64,000 nt of DNA from Cladorhizidae sp. MBARI D1340-BT2 (taxonomy: Eukaryota > Porifera > Demospongiae > Poecilosclerida > Cladorhizidae), in assembly GCA_028752905.1 (NCBI GenBank), contig JAQNBH010000013.1, positions 13,760,316-13,824,315 of the forward strand, read 5' to 3'. Positions 1-13,500 of the stretch are shown here, piece by piece; the first letter of the stretch is position 1, and each line of letters begins with the position of its first letter. The notes under the pieces are model-generated. The model saw nothing but the letters and a program-made list of their open reading frames with translations, searched no databases and was not told the origin of the DNA. The position numbers were made by a program, and so were the translations under genes.

Positions 1-1799
1 AAGTACACTTCTCCATCCAGCTTGTTTAAAAAATGAACTTAAAATGATCAAGTAATGTTTCAGTAGTAGACAAGTCCAGACAAACATTCAATCAGTGGGA
101 TCATGATGTGTACGCTTGGAGTGCCAGTGCCCATCGCATCAATCGAAGCTAAAAATGAGAAGAGTTTTCTACTACATTTTGTATTAGGCCACACATTGAC
201 TAAAAATAGCTAAGTGTGTTAAAAAAGGAGCAGAGTTTTCTTATACTGACATTATTAGGCCCATGCTTGAGTAAAAAAGGAGCAGAATTGTCTACTTCAG
301 GCAGTACTATGTCCGTTATTGACACGGAAGCTTCATAGAGGAGATTGGTCTACTACTCACTGTATTAAGTCTCTAATTGACAAAAAGAGCCCTTTACAGT
401 CCAAAAAGGAAAAGCATTATCTTCAATGTTAAAACAAAGTAGTGATCTACACTACATAAATAGTAAAGGTCACTAGACAAAGTCATCACTACCATATAGT
501 GAAATGGACACTATAGCTATATGTAGTGATGGTTACTACATATCTAGTGATATTGAAAACATGATGTCATCACTACCTTACAATAAACTTCACTACATAT
601 GTAGTGATGTTCACTACTTTTTCACTACACATGTACTGAAATGATCTTCATTACATGATGTACTGAAATGATCTTCATTACATGATGTACTCAAAGATGT
701 AGTGAATGATTATTAACTTGTCACTTATATTCAACCCTTATGGTAGTAATAATTCTACAAGAACAGCATTTTTAGAGCCGAGTGGGAGTTTGCTAATCAT
801 AACTCATTGCATGGTAGAAGTGGCCTTTTCATAAAGCTAAAGGTTGCAGGAGCATTGTGAATGGGCTAGGTTGAATACATCACATTGTCGCCACCAGATA
901 TTCTATCCACATGCATGCTCCAGTAATGTTGTAGTGAAACAACAATAACTAGTGACTTCACTTCATAGCACAAAACAGTCCCTTCTACATGTATTTGGAA
1001 TGTATGTGGTATGTCATTGTTACACAAAGAAAGAGAGTTGTTGGCACTAAATAACTTGTGTGCATGGAGAGGGTGAAATTGATAATGCTACATTAACACA
1101 ATGGGATACTTCCTACGCATGACAATGGTGGATTGAAATGGCTTGTGCATGATAAAAGGTGTTTCTTCAGTTGTTGCTTGTAAAATTTTCCAAAGGTAAG
1201 ATCTTGTTGCAGACCGAACACTGCATGTGGAGAACAAGGGAGAAAAAAATGTTAATAGTGAAGAATATGTGTAGATTGTCATGGGGGGGGGGCTAAAATA
1301 ATATACATATTTGGGGAAACTAGTTTAAAAGCTGACCTTATCAAAACTGAGATTTTTATTAATTAGTGGCACCTGTGATGCCGAAAGATCATGTCCTGAA
1401 AGTTTGGAACCATTTGAGTGGGTTCCCTTTGATTTATGACATAAAAGAGTTACCCTCCAGCAAGCAATCAAATATTATCTATTGTAGTAATTGGGGATGT
1501 GTTGTAGAATGCAAGGCCTGAACCTGACAGTATATTGAAGAAGTTTAAGAGCATGCACAATAGTCACAGCTTTTAAAGTAGCACTCAATTACAGACTGAC
1601 TAGCACTCGATTTTTGTTCCCCTAATTAGGCCACAGGAGAGAGCTCCATTACAAGTAATAATAATGTTCACACATTGTGTTAGTGGCTTAAAAGTCTAAT
1701 TTTTGAAGTATTGAGGTCATCTTATGACCTAATCGATGTCTGTGCAAGAACTATCTTTCCTGTTAAGTCATGTAATAATTGTTGGGGGCTTCCTCTTGG
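1..1799. other. noncoding stretch before the gypsy remnant
   Basis: I see no supported gene here. The first 350 bases contain a degenerate direct repeat built around an AAAAAGGAGCAGA core (near 223 and 276). The next 300 bases hold the heptamer cluster listed separately. Short open frames here have no recognisable domain. Confidence 0.5.
439..705. repeat. cluster of GTAGTGA / TCACTAC heptamers
   Basis: Nine copies of the heptamer GTAGTGA or its complement TCACTAC occur in about 270 bases, some as inverted pairs a few bases apart (around 590-626). A 27-bp perfect tandem duplication (631-657 and 658-684) lies inside the cluster. It could be a decayed satellite, a hairpin-forming repeat or a binding-site cluster. 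No function is shown. Confidence 0.6.
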
Positions 1800-3440
1800 A
1801 GGAGTTCACAACATTCCCTCCCACCTTATCCTGCAGGAAAATGGTGGTGTCTTCACCATGCTTGGTGTGACAGGCGTTCAGCATTTCTGTTGGACTTGCT
1901 TGCCCTATGGTGAATGTTGAACTGGAATTGCTGTAACCTACCAGCATGTTCTTCTCCAGCGTCTTTCACTGAGTCCAGGTATTTAAGGCATCATCACCAC
2001 TTCGAATGGTACTCCTGTGAAGTATACCTGGAAGTGTCTAATACCATCCCCACAATAGCCAGGCATTCTTTATCTACTGCTGCAAAGTTGGTCTCTCTCG
2101 GCAGGAGCTTCCAGGAGAAGTAGGGCCACTGTGAGGTAGTTTCTGTCCTCATCTCTCTGGCTGAGAATGGTACTGATGCCTACATCAGTGTGGAGAATAA
2201 ACTGTTTAGCATAGTCTGGTCCTTGGAGGAGGCCTGTTGTTGTGGTTCTTGTTGTTGTGGTTCTTCCCACTTGACTTTGTTAGGTTGGTTGTCCTTAGTG
2301 AAGTCTGAGAGGGGAGTGGCAATGCTTGAAAATGTGTCCACAAATCGCCCGCCAGTACCCCCAAGAACACCTGGATGTTTTGTTTCCTCTTTGGCTGTCT
2401 GAAGTTTTGATAGCCTTTATAGGCCCACCTGGTGTCCAAGGTAGAGGCACTATTTCATTGCTACCTGGCACTTATTGCTCTTTATCGTTAGTCCTGCTTG
2501 CCTGATTACGTCCAATGCTTTTTGGATATGGTCAAGGTGTTTGGTCCATGTTATACTAAAATTACAACATCATCAAGGTAAGCAGCTACATGCTTGGACA
2601 CATCTCCAAACATGGCATACATCATAATCCGAAGGTGGCAGGTGAGCTCATCAGTCCAAATGGCACCCATACTTCCCAAAGGCTGTGATGAATGCTGGTA
2701 TCCTTTAGTCAGGTCAAGGGTGGTAATGAATTCTGCTGTGGCTAGCTTGTCTATCATGTCTTCAATGCATGGCATTGGGAAGCATGTCAGGCTTTTTGAT
2801 CTTCTTCAGTTTCCAGTAATCTATCAATGGCCTGATGTACCATCCTTCTTCTTGAGCAGGAAAGATGCCCAGGCACTCCTGCTTGGAGTGATGACACCAG
2901 CTTCCAGCATCTGTTTTACCTCATGTCACTGCTGAGAGTGCCACTCTGTAAAGTGGAGAGCACACTGGTTTGGCCTCCCCAGTGTCTATTTTGATCGAGG
3001 TCGCACGTTACTGACTATGTCCTTGTTCTGTCTTAGGAGTTGCATCAGGTCCTTGCTATGGGTTGGGGAGAGTTCCTTGCTCACAATGATATCTTCTATT
3101 ATGAGGGAATTTTCCCAGCTGAGTAAGTCATCCATATCTTCGGTGGTGACAGAATGTAGGTACACTGTCAATGGAGAATCCCAGCGTTTGAGGAAGTTGA
3201 CATGATATGTTAGAATTTTCCTTCAGCCTTCCTCTTCTGTACTTGGTATGTAGTGTCTGACAGCTTTCTCATGATGGTGAAGTGGCCCAGCCATTGAGCA
3301 TGTAACTTCACTTCAGGATGCAGACTTGAACTCCAACCTTGTAGGAGTGGCATCTCTTGTCACAATAATAATGTTTTCATATTTTCCTTGGCAGCTGTCT
3401 CATATTGGGTGGCCATCTCTGTGGCCCATTTGAGTCACTC
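1800..3440 (-). mobile_element. Ty3/gypsy LTR-retrotransposon pol remnant
   Basis: Read on the minus strand, the fragment runs from an integrase C-terminal/GPF-like stretch (about 3420-3210), through the linker that precedes reverse transcriptase (3171-2986, ending in a PxxR region), the reverse transcriptase itself (about 2960-2551, with TLDLTKGYQ and the catalytic YLDDVV box near 2551-2570), and RNase H (about 2270-2070, FILHTDVG and SQRDEDRNYL), to a tail near 1840. Several frameshifts and stops break it, so it is dead. Integrase upstream of reverse transcriptase is the order of Gmr1-like gypsy elements, unlike the usual order. No LTRs were recognised. It lies 1 kb upstream of gene 1 and has no evident link to it. 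Confidence 0.75.
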
Positions 3441-4440
3441 ATAAGGCTATTTGAGACAGTTTTTCCTCAAAACACTGAAAATTTCCCAAATTGAGCCACC
3501 TTTCGGTTAAAAAAAAAGGGAGAAATTTTCTCAAAAAGTATTTTTCTGTCATTTAGAGTTTTATAATGTTTAAAAGGAAACTAATATGTCCATTTTGACA
3601 ATAATAAGTCAAAATTGAGCAAAAAAGAGCTTCTTTCAGTAGCAACCATATCAGCCCTAATCATATGAAGTTGGCATTGAAGTCATTGCTGATCACTAAA
3701 GATTCATCTAATCTAATGACTGCGAACTTGTGATGCTCCTTTTCTGAATGTTTACACAGCAATTCTAGTGTCTTGTCAAATAGTGTCAAAGGGTGCTGAA
3801 CTAAAAGGCCAGACTCTGAGCTATGATACCCACAGCGAGCAGCAAACAAAGCACAAGGGAGACAAAACCTCACCATTGTCCAGCTTACTATACACTAGCC
3901 AAGGGTACAGCCTTGACCACTGTGGTTGAAATGAGCAATCTTTGAAAATGTGCCAAGTCTTCTCACAATTGTCAATATCAGGAATATTGCTACTAGCAAT
4001 ATAACTTGCTATATCTCAACATTGCAACATATCAGATTCCATCCAAGGTATTTAGAGCCACTACGATGAAGCTGATCACTGTCACAAAAACTTGATATTA
4101 CATCATCATTACCATCACTTACAGAACAATAGTCTCCCGTATCTTTGTTGTTTGAAATATTAGTACAGTAACATTTTCAACTAAATGACAGCTGTATTTT
4201 GGCCACATGACATGCTGGAGTCAACAGTTTCCAATAATATTGCAATTAGCTTTGAGCATCACCCCCAATACGCCCCCCCCCCCCCCCCCCCCCCACTCCC
4301 CCCCACCCATCCCAAGTGCGCGCGGCATTGTACTTACCGACCCCACTACGACCGACTACGCTCGTCAGTGACGTGGATGACCATATTTGATAAATGAGGG
4401 AGGTCCTTACAATAATTAAGGGCTACTGTATTTCAGTGAC
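3441..4440. other. intergenic region upstream of receptor gene 1
   Basis: There is no supported gene. It contains a roughly 25-base C tract interrupted by single bases (about 4270-4310), followed by a locally GC-rich segment (4316-4375), unusual in this AT-rich window. The start codon of gene 1 is about 120 bases downstream, so this is the likely promoter-proximal region. Gene 2 has a similar C tract upstream. Confidence 0.4.
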
Positions 4441-4450
4441 GGTATATATA
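4441..4450 (+). promoter_or_regulatory. TATA-like box of receptor gene 1
   Basis: GGTATATATA lies about 50 bases before the ATG of the signal-peptide exon. A start site about 30 bases downstream would give a short 5' leader. The match is by motif and position only. Confidence 0.35.
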
Positions 4451-4496
4451 GTTCATCTAAACTCGATGGTTGGAGATAGCTGCTCTGTATACAGCG

Positions 4497-4560
4497 ATGA
4501 AAAAATTGAATTGGGTGTGCTTTCTACTATATCTGCCATTACTTTTCAGTACCTTTTCAG
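4497..4560 (+). CDS. gene 1 exon 1: signal peptide
   Basis: The ATG at 4497 opens a 21-codon exon: MKKLNWVCFL, then a Leu-rich hydrophobic core ending FSTFS, then a GTATAA donor in phase 1. Exon 1 of gene 2 encodes a clearly related signal peptide ending in the same STFSG, which supports this start. Confidence 0.75.
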
Positions 4561-7500
4561 GTATAAATAAGTGTGAATGTACTAGCTTCCACTGTAAATG
4601 TACTGTTAAAATGTACTGTTATCTAGCTGGTTACGTAGCTATAGCCGTTGATGTAGTTCTGTATTTACAAACCTTGTTTTCAGCACAAATTGACCAACAT
4701 TCTCATCCTCATCTGGTCAACGATTAGGATTACCTCTCTAATCCTGTAATAATATAATTGTAGTCTTGTCTGTCTTATTGTGGTGGGAAAAGATACAAAA
4801 CTATGGTGATTTTGTACAATACTTGTGACTACCACCAACCTGATGAAAAATATACAGTAGCAAACAAACATTTCATTTACTTTTGAGGTTATGGGGGGGG
4901 GAAGGGAAGGGGGGGGGGGGGGGTTGGTTACTGGTTATACCATTTTTTTTACAAAGTGTAATAAAGTCATGTGGTTCTGACTTTAGAGCTCCATCAATTC
5001 TGCAAAGTTAATTCTAATGAACTCGATATAGAAAGATAGCTCTCTTTCTGTGGCTGCTCTCTTTTTACAAATTGTTTATAGGTATAACTGTGCCCAGCTT
5101 ACAGGCAGTCAAAGTTAGAGACTTCTAAACATGCATGTCCAAGTTTTCTGCAGTTCTAGCTCATAATTGGAAAGTGCTAGACAGTTGAAAATGGTACCAG
5201 TGGCTAGGGAAGCCACACTAAAATGTAAGTTTGTGGTCAAGCAGGGTATAGAAAATTAAGTTTAGGAAATTGATTTTCAACCAATGCACATGACCACACA
5301 CTCATAGAGTAGGGCTTCCTCTAGCCACTGGTATAAATTTCAACTTCCTTGCATTAGAAGCTAGAATGGCAGAAAATTTGGGCATGAAGTCCCCAACTTT
5401 AACTGCCTTTAACTTGGGAATGGTTATGCAACAAAAGAGAGCACAGAGAGAGATCGAGAGATCTTTTGAGAAGTTCATAGAATGAACTTTGCAGAATGTA
5501 TGGTGCTCCAAGTCAGCCACAAGTTTTTTGACACTTTAAAAAAAAAGGTTATCATCCTTCCCTTTAACTGTGCAGTTTCATTTTTCAATCCGTCCACCAG
5601 GCAGAAAGCCAATATCATACTTCAGAAGTACCTGCTGCAGGTGCAGAAATAAATATCATTTTTCTGATGACGTGGTAACTAGATTAGAGTAGCGACAACA
5701 TGGGTTATCATAGTTATGTTGCTTTACATACATTTTGCCATTTCATTAACTATGGCTCTAGAGGAAGCCTCACTAACAAACTGTTTGCTTCACGTAAGCT
5801 CTAACATTGTTGGTTTAGTTATTGGTGATGTCACTATTACATTGCGTAATCTGTGACCTACTGTCCAGAACTTGAAAAGCACACACATAGGTAATAAAAA
5901 TGGTTGAAATGGCTATAAGTTTCCTAGCGAATGAAGCATAAATACTTTTAATTTCATCCCCCTCCTAAAATCATCTCCTTGTCATGCTGAATAAAAACTT
6001 TGTGAGGTCTGTTCCTGATATATTTTAGTGTAAACAGACAGACAGACATGAGACAAGATATACATAAACACACACACAATCTGCGATAGCCAGAGTGCAT
6101 GAGGTCTCCTGAGACTAAAATTGTCCACAACCTTCTTGGGAAGACACAAATGATTAAACATTCTTTAAGAGCATGAGTATGATTATTAGCTGCAGATGAA
6201 AGTATATTCTTTTGATCAGAAATATATATACAGAGTAAAAAGTAATTGCCTTTCTATATCTGCATATGTAGTTGGTCTTCTTCCTTCTTGACATTGAGTA
6301 AATGTTTGCAATATTGATCACAAGGATTTAAAAAGCATATTGGCCTGCATGACGTTACTCTTTATGATAGACACAATTTAAATGGTGAGGGGTCATCTAT
6401 CTATGGGTTTACTATGGGGGAGGGAGAGAGAGAGAGAAGAAGGAAAAAAGGCTACCAATTGCAAACACAAACTTTGGGCCGATTCTGTTTCTGGAAGTTT
6501 TTTTTTGTGTAAGAGGCTGCTTAGACATGGACGCTTAACAGAAGATACTATGTATCCCTTTGAGAAAAGTGAGAGTTCAGGATGGATTTCTTTGTTGTAA
6601 GTTTTGTTGTAGACCTAGTCTGCTCACACTTCAATAGAGATGATACAACTAAACTGCAGTTGTATTTTCATTCTCATGGTAGCTATAAATTGACGCAATT
6701 GCAGTTAAAAGTGCAGTTACTATTGGAGGAACAGTTCATTGAACCCTAGCTACGCAGTTAATTGGAGGTACATAGTTACAACTAAAGGTGCAATTCCTAA
6801 AACTAAATAAAACATTTTTGTTGTTGTATGATAGTGTAAGTGCATACTGTCAACATCACCACCATCACAATCATCTGTACCAGCATTATTATCATTGGCA
6901 TTTTAATATCATCAACAACATTATCATATCATCATTCATTAAATTCAAGATTTTTAATACATGTAGCACTATAAGGTATGGATTTTCAATCATCTTATCT
7001 TGCGTAGAATCCTGCTTGGATGCCACTGCTGAACCCTTGATATCTGGCAGTATATACCAAGTTCCCAACCAGTTGTTTGAAGCAGACTCCGTGGATGATA
7101 AATATACTCCTGAGCAGGCGAGGCTGGAAGGACTCTCATGGTGTTCTTCTAATTCTCTCACACCATCATCAGAACCTTGGCTGCAGGTTACCTTTACCAA
7201 ACTTTTCAATATTTCCATCATCCAAACTGGTGGGCTTGATGGTATTTTGAGGAATTATTACCTAACCAGTTTTCAAGTCCACATTGGTGATGGTACAGAG
7301 GAAAGTCTTCATCCATTGACAATATCTGATGATGCCACACAACCCGTGGTAAGACAGAAATATTTTCTTTGCAAAGTCAGATTAACATGTAATGAAGACA
7401 CTTTTGGATACCATATACATCACAATGGAAGGGAATGCTGTATTGGAATGGTTATTAGCATTATGTATTCCATAGACATTTTTAAGGGGGGATAAAGATG

Positions 7501-10500
7501 AATACATAGAAAGTTATTTACATCTACTATTGTATTTTATTATTTCAAAAAGGTATTTTTGCGTAAGAAGACATACGATGTTGAAAACACAGTGCTACCT
7601 TCACCAGTCATTGCTAAAGTACTACGCATAGTGGCAGTCAGTTGGAGACCTTCAAATCAAGTGTGTGTGAGACTAGAAGCATTTGGTTGCCCAATCGTCA
7701 TAGGTACGTGGCATTTACAGAGTAACCTGTTTGGTGTGCTGTCACGCTGGAAAGATACATTTTGTAATACTATTATATTGTTATATGGTAGTCAATTACT
7801 CTCTAGCTTCCACTTGAATGCTAGGGCTACTGTACTGTGAGAAGCTAATCAAATGTTGACTAATTATGACAACTAATTATTTCAATCCATTCCAATTACA
7901 ATTTTGGAATTGTAGTTACTATTATTTTGAACAAAAGGCCAATAATCGCAACCACCGATCACAACTTCCATCTTCAATAGTCTCAAGCAGCTGACCCTTA
8001 ATCTCTGTGGTGGATAAAGAAGAGTTGGCAACACTTCACTAACCTGGTCGATACAACTATTTCTGGAAACGTTTCTTCCTGCACAGGCGACTGAGTGTAT
8101 CCATTACTCCCTAGCTGCTGTTTGGATGACAGTTTCATTACTCTATAGTGAGAGTTTAACAAAATGTGACTGACTAACTCATTTCCATTTCTACATATGC
8201 AGTGCACAGATGTATAAGCAAGAACAATTATAGAGCTAATAACACTTGTTAAGTATTATTTCTGATAGTGAAAGTAGTATAGTTGAAGACCCTGATGTCC
8301 AAGGCTGACCCTTAACCTGCCCCCTATTCTAGCGAGTTACCACATGGAGGGACAGGCTCCCTAGCCCCTTAACCAATCCTTTGCCTATACCATAAGGATT
8401 AAAGACTGGAAATTTCATACTGGCTAAATCCCATAAGTTGATCACTATCTTGTAATCTTGCTTAATAGCATGTGTGCACATGTTTGATTTGTTGATATAT
8501 TTTGGTCAAAAACATCAATCCAGTTATCATAGGATTCATTGCACCTTGACCTTCGGAGTTGACAATGAGAGTAGCATATGTTACTGCTCCAGAAACAGCA
8601 GTCACCTGATTGTCACAAACATAGCAAACTGATATATCTATGGGATGAGTTGATCAGCTGAAGAGCATATCAGCAGGAAGCTTGACATAGCATGGTGGCT
8701 AAGGAAAGCTTTGCTTTCAATAGCTTTTTGTCCCAGTTAGAGATAGGGAAGGAGTAGAGTTGTAGAAACCTATAAGGATGACTTGGCCTGTTCTATCTTC
8801 AAGATCATTCAAGGTTAACTGTAGCATTTGTGGGAGACAGAATAGTTTATCAGCATCATTATAACTAGACTGGGGAGACTGATGCTGAATATTTGAAGAC
8901 AAGTTCCTTCTTGCTGTGTACTTTGACCTTCACAGTGACGAGTGATGTGTATGCTGCATCAGTGAGATAACTTAAGTTACCTGATGCCATTCTGGATCCC
9001 GACTTAAATAGGGAGGAGTCAATTAGTGTGGTGAATTGTTATGTCTAGAGAATTCCCACTTGAGAAGGTTGGGTTTTTATACCCTAGAACATAATGTGTG
9101 ACCACGTATAGAAATGGGTGGTGTAGCATCCAGTTTGGCCCATGAGTGACGAGATTCAAACATTCAACTAGTCTATATTTTGGCTTGCTTCTTCAGTACA
9201 CATAATTAGACCTATTGTATTCGCAGTGGCTTCACCAAGCAACAATTAGGCGGCAAACTAATCAACCATGTTATATTTAGGCAACAAACTTACAACTAGC
9301 ATCACAAGCTACCTTAGGAGGATATGGGCATTGATTTCTCTTTTGGTGACACTGATGTATGGCTTTGGCCAGTCTCTGGAGGTGCCTAGTCATCATGACT
9401 GAGCATATTGGCCAAGCAAGCCATTTTGCTACTTTATCAAGTGAGACAACAGCCACACAGCGCAGCCATTCATACCATGATCATTTGTGATGCCGTATTT
9501 TATATGCGAGACCATGCCCTTCTATAACTAATTTTCATGTTTAGGAGCAATTTTAGCAATCGTGTTTTTGTAACAAAGTAAATTATGGTTAACATTTTAA
9601 TACAAGGAAAAAGTCCTACTGCATATATTATTTCTATCAACAGACTATTTGCTTGTACATTAGATTGATTTTCTATAGCTATACATAGCTTGTTTCCTAA
9701 CAATTAATATAAACATGAAGAGAGGACACTTGTATTATGTGAGAAGTCTTGGAATGATTTGATATACTAACCAGGCCATGACGCATTGATTAGTTAAGCT
9801 CTGTACAAACTTGTAGAAGAGGAAGTAGCTGTTGCGAACATCTGACAATTTAGTGACCAGGCCATGACATGTTGAGGAACATCTGGTTTAGCTCTGTGCA
9901 AATTTGTATAAGAGGAAGTAGCTGTATGACATGTTCTAAGATTAACTTAGAAGTAATCTGACTGGTGTCGGGAACATCTGACAATTAAAGAACTATTATA
10001 ATTATTATTACATAATCAAGTTTGGGTTTGTAGTTTTATATTACAAAAAAATTCTCATCACCACCCAAGAGCACCGTATTCTTCAGTTGGGAAAAGTATC
10101 TCACAGAGCATGCCCATTTAAGAAGGTAATATGAAGTGTGACGTAAATTAAGGTCAAGTCCTACACAATCCTTTGATTAAATCTTGACCTTAGTGGGCAT
10201 TAAAACTCACTTTCCATGACAACCACTATATATGAATCCGGACAAGTACTTAGCTTTGTTACCATTTCCTCCAGCCTTCTCTACCATGGTGAGGAGACTT
10301 TGGGATATTGACTACCAATGCAGTAGTAGCTATAATTCCCAACCAACCCAGGTTAATATACAAACATCACAGTCTGGTTCCACAGAAGAGGGATCGTTGC
10401 TAAGGTGACTAACCTCACTACCACTTCTCCTTCCCCAACCTTCTATTTCAAAAGAATAATTGTTAGTTTATACTTCGACAAAGTTGTTCTTGATATCTGA

Positions 10501-13500
10501 AATATTAAAATCACACTCGCATTCTTGCTCCACTTCAGGGGATCTAAAAGTCAGGCAAAAATAGCTTGCTCTTCCCATTCATGGAGGCATAATACAAGTG
10601 TCCTCTCTTCATGTTTATATTAATTGTTAGGAAACAAGCTATGTATAGCTATAGAAAATCAATCTAATGTACAAGCAAATAGTCTGTTGATAGAAATAAT
10701 ATATGCAGTAGGACTTTTTCCTTGTATTAAAATGTTAACCATAATTTACTTTGTTACAAAAACACGATTGCTAAAATTGCTCCTAAACATGAAAATTAGT
10801 TATAGAAGGGCATGGTCTCGCATATAAAATACGGCATCACAAATGATCATGGTATGATTGGCTGCGCTGTGTGGCTGTTGTCTCACTTGATAAAGTAGCA
10901 AAATGGCTTGCTTGGCCAATATGCTCAGTCATGATGACTAGGCACCTCCAGAGACTGGCCAAAGCCATACATCAGTGTCACCAAAAGAGAAATCAATGCC
11001 CATATCCTCCTAAGGTATTTCAAATTGAATGATAACCCTATATATTCATGACCTATTTCAGTTTCATTGCTGCAATTATATCGTATATGTAAAGACATTA
11101 TATTTGGAGCTCGTTAATGTATAGGTTGGTCTTATAAATGACTGTAGTTTACATTGGTATATATATTGTGGTTTCATTTTTGTGGAAGACAATCCATGTG
11201 CATACCATGTGAAATGCATTGCCAGTGAATATAAATACATTGTGTTACGTTATTTTTTTCATTCTCCCTGTTGAATTCCAAAGCATTCTGTTGAAACATG
11301 GTAAATAAAACATAAAACAACAGGAGCTACTATTTTAATACGAGAATGTGTGATTATATTTTTACGTGTAGCTCCACCAACAATTCCTATGGTATCCACT
11401 GAGCCGAACACAGAAGAATCATCCACAGTAGTAGTTTCCACAACTTCCACCGAACCAATCACAGAAGCATCATCCTATACTACTCAGGAGACTGATGAAA
11501 TTTCAGAAGCATCATCCTTTACTGCTCAGAATACCCCACTCACTGAAGAAATATCTGAAGCCTCAAACGGTACCACACAGGAAATATCTATGGGTCAATC
11601 TAGCAATGTTATTGTGGGTGCAGCAGTGGGAGGAGTTTTATTCCTCATAGTTACATTGCTAGTTGTCGTCATTGTGGTGGCAGTCATTTTTACATTCACA
11701 AGAAGGAGAAGGTATGTTCTTAATGATAAAGAATGTATAGAGTGAATCTCTGACATGGTCTAATACCCTTCACAAATTGCTTTAGGCTAGTATAAAGACG
11801 GATGCTGTCTCGCATTATCCAGTTAACTGATTATAAATCAATATGCTGCTGTATCGAAAGGCATGCAATCTGATTTCAGCATGTTGTACACTCACAGTCA
11901 GTTATATAGGACATTAAAATTGTAAATAGAACCAAAGGGAAAATGGAGGATGAAGAAGGGGTTTCAGGACAAACTAGATAATATACTCCTATATTCTGTA
12001 CTTAATTGCATGTCAAATGGTTTAGTGATCTATAAAGTAATGCAAAAAAGGCCTTTTATCAACAATGAAAGGTACGGAAACTTCACTTCTCCTGTGTGTT
12101 CACAAACAGGTTTTGTCAAAAATTCCTAAAATACAATAAAAATAGAACTCCTAAAGTTTGTACCAGCCAAATCCAATGTGTCCTAAAATAGCTTTAAAAA
12201 AAACTTTGAACACCTTGGGTGCTGGTGCTTTTTTGATGTGTAAGTAGCACCAAAATCATTCAGCCCTCTCACTCCAACAGGCCATATCTCTGCAACCTAC
12301 TTCAGGTATATATGATGGTAGTCGTGCTGCATAAACCCAACATCTGCACTTGTCATCATTTACTTCATTGTTGAGACAAATTCATGTCGAGTGAGACCAT
12401 GTGTGCAGTTAATTTAATTTCGCATAGAGAGAAGGGTATTTGTGTTCTATGAATGTGTTCTTATGGTGGTCTGCAAATGAGTTGGAAAAAGTAAAGACAT
12501 GTGGCTGGAATAATAGTATGACTTGTTGCTGATGGATCAGGTTTTGGTGTGATCTAAATGGAAGGCAATAAAGTGAAAGAAGCACATTAATTTCAAAACA
12601 ATAGATCTAACTAGGTAATGAATGATGAGCTATTATTATTATTTCAGTAATAATTCTTACGCTTATAGAGCTTGTTAAATTTCTTATTGCTTATATCCAC
12701 ATTGGGTTAGGAAGTCCTTTAAAGTCCAGTCCATGCAACTGTTTTTAAAGCCATTTGGTCAATGGCTATATAGCCAAGTTGCAATAATTATGCTGTTCAC
12801 TTATTATATTTTGTCTTCATTTAATGCCATTTCAATTAAACAGGAACCTAACTATGACGTTAATGGGATAGTTGGTGTATTATGCATTAGCTACAATAAC
12901 CTTCTCAATAAACAACTTGAGATTGTATTCTCTAGACATTTCAACAGCCTTCATTAGGAATAATGATGAAGGCTAGAGCATCTATTGAAACATCTGGAGA
13001 TTCAAGTTGATTACTGAGAATATTGTAATGTTGTCAACTGAGAGTGGTATGGAATAGTTTCAAAGAAAAAATAGTTCAATTGCTTACTAGTCTTACCAGA
13101 AAACAATTTGACCTATATAATATTGGCATGTAGAGAGATTATTTATTCATTATATGCACTATAATATTGGCATATTCAGAGATTTTATCACAACAATTAT
13201 TTATTCATTATATAGGCATGATGAGAGATTTTTATCACAGTAGCATGAGTATGGTCAATAGGCCATCAAGCTCTATATATGTGTGTCTTTATATTATACA
13301 GTGCACAAGTTCAACTCTCAGCGAGCTGTGAAGCTTCTGTAGAAAACAATTTTGATAATTCCATATATGGAGAGTGAGTTGAATGCATGCCACCTTAGTT
13401 AATTTGTGTATCATTTAAAGATTGATATTTATAGGGAAATAGATTTGTCTTCTAACTACAAAGATACTCCAGAGAAAACCATTAATAATTCTATATATGG

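Noticed and set aside
6788..7007. Open frame extending upstream of the F5/8C exon with a His-rich stretch
   Set aside because: Intron read-through. The TGCGTAG acceptor at 7007 joins in phase with the signal-peptide exon.
9500..10827. Two identical 67-residue open frames on opposite strands
   Set aside because: They are simply the same stretch of the foldback inverted arms. The predicted peptide has no domain.
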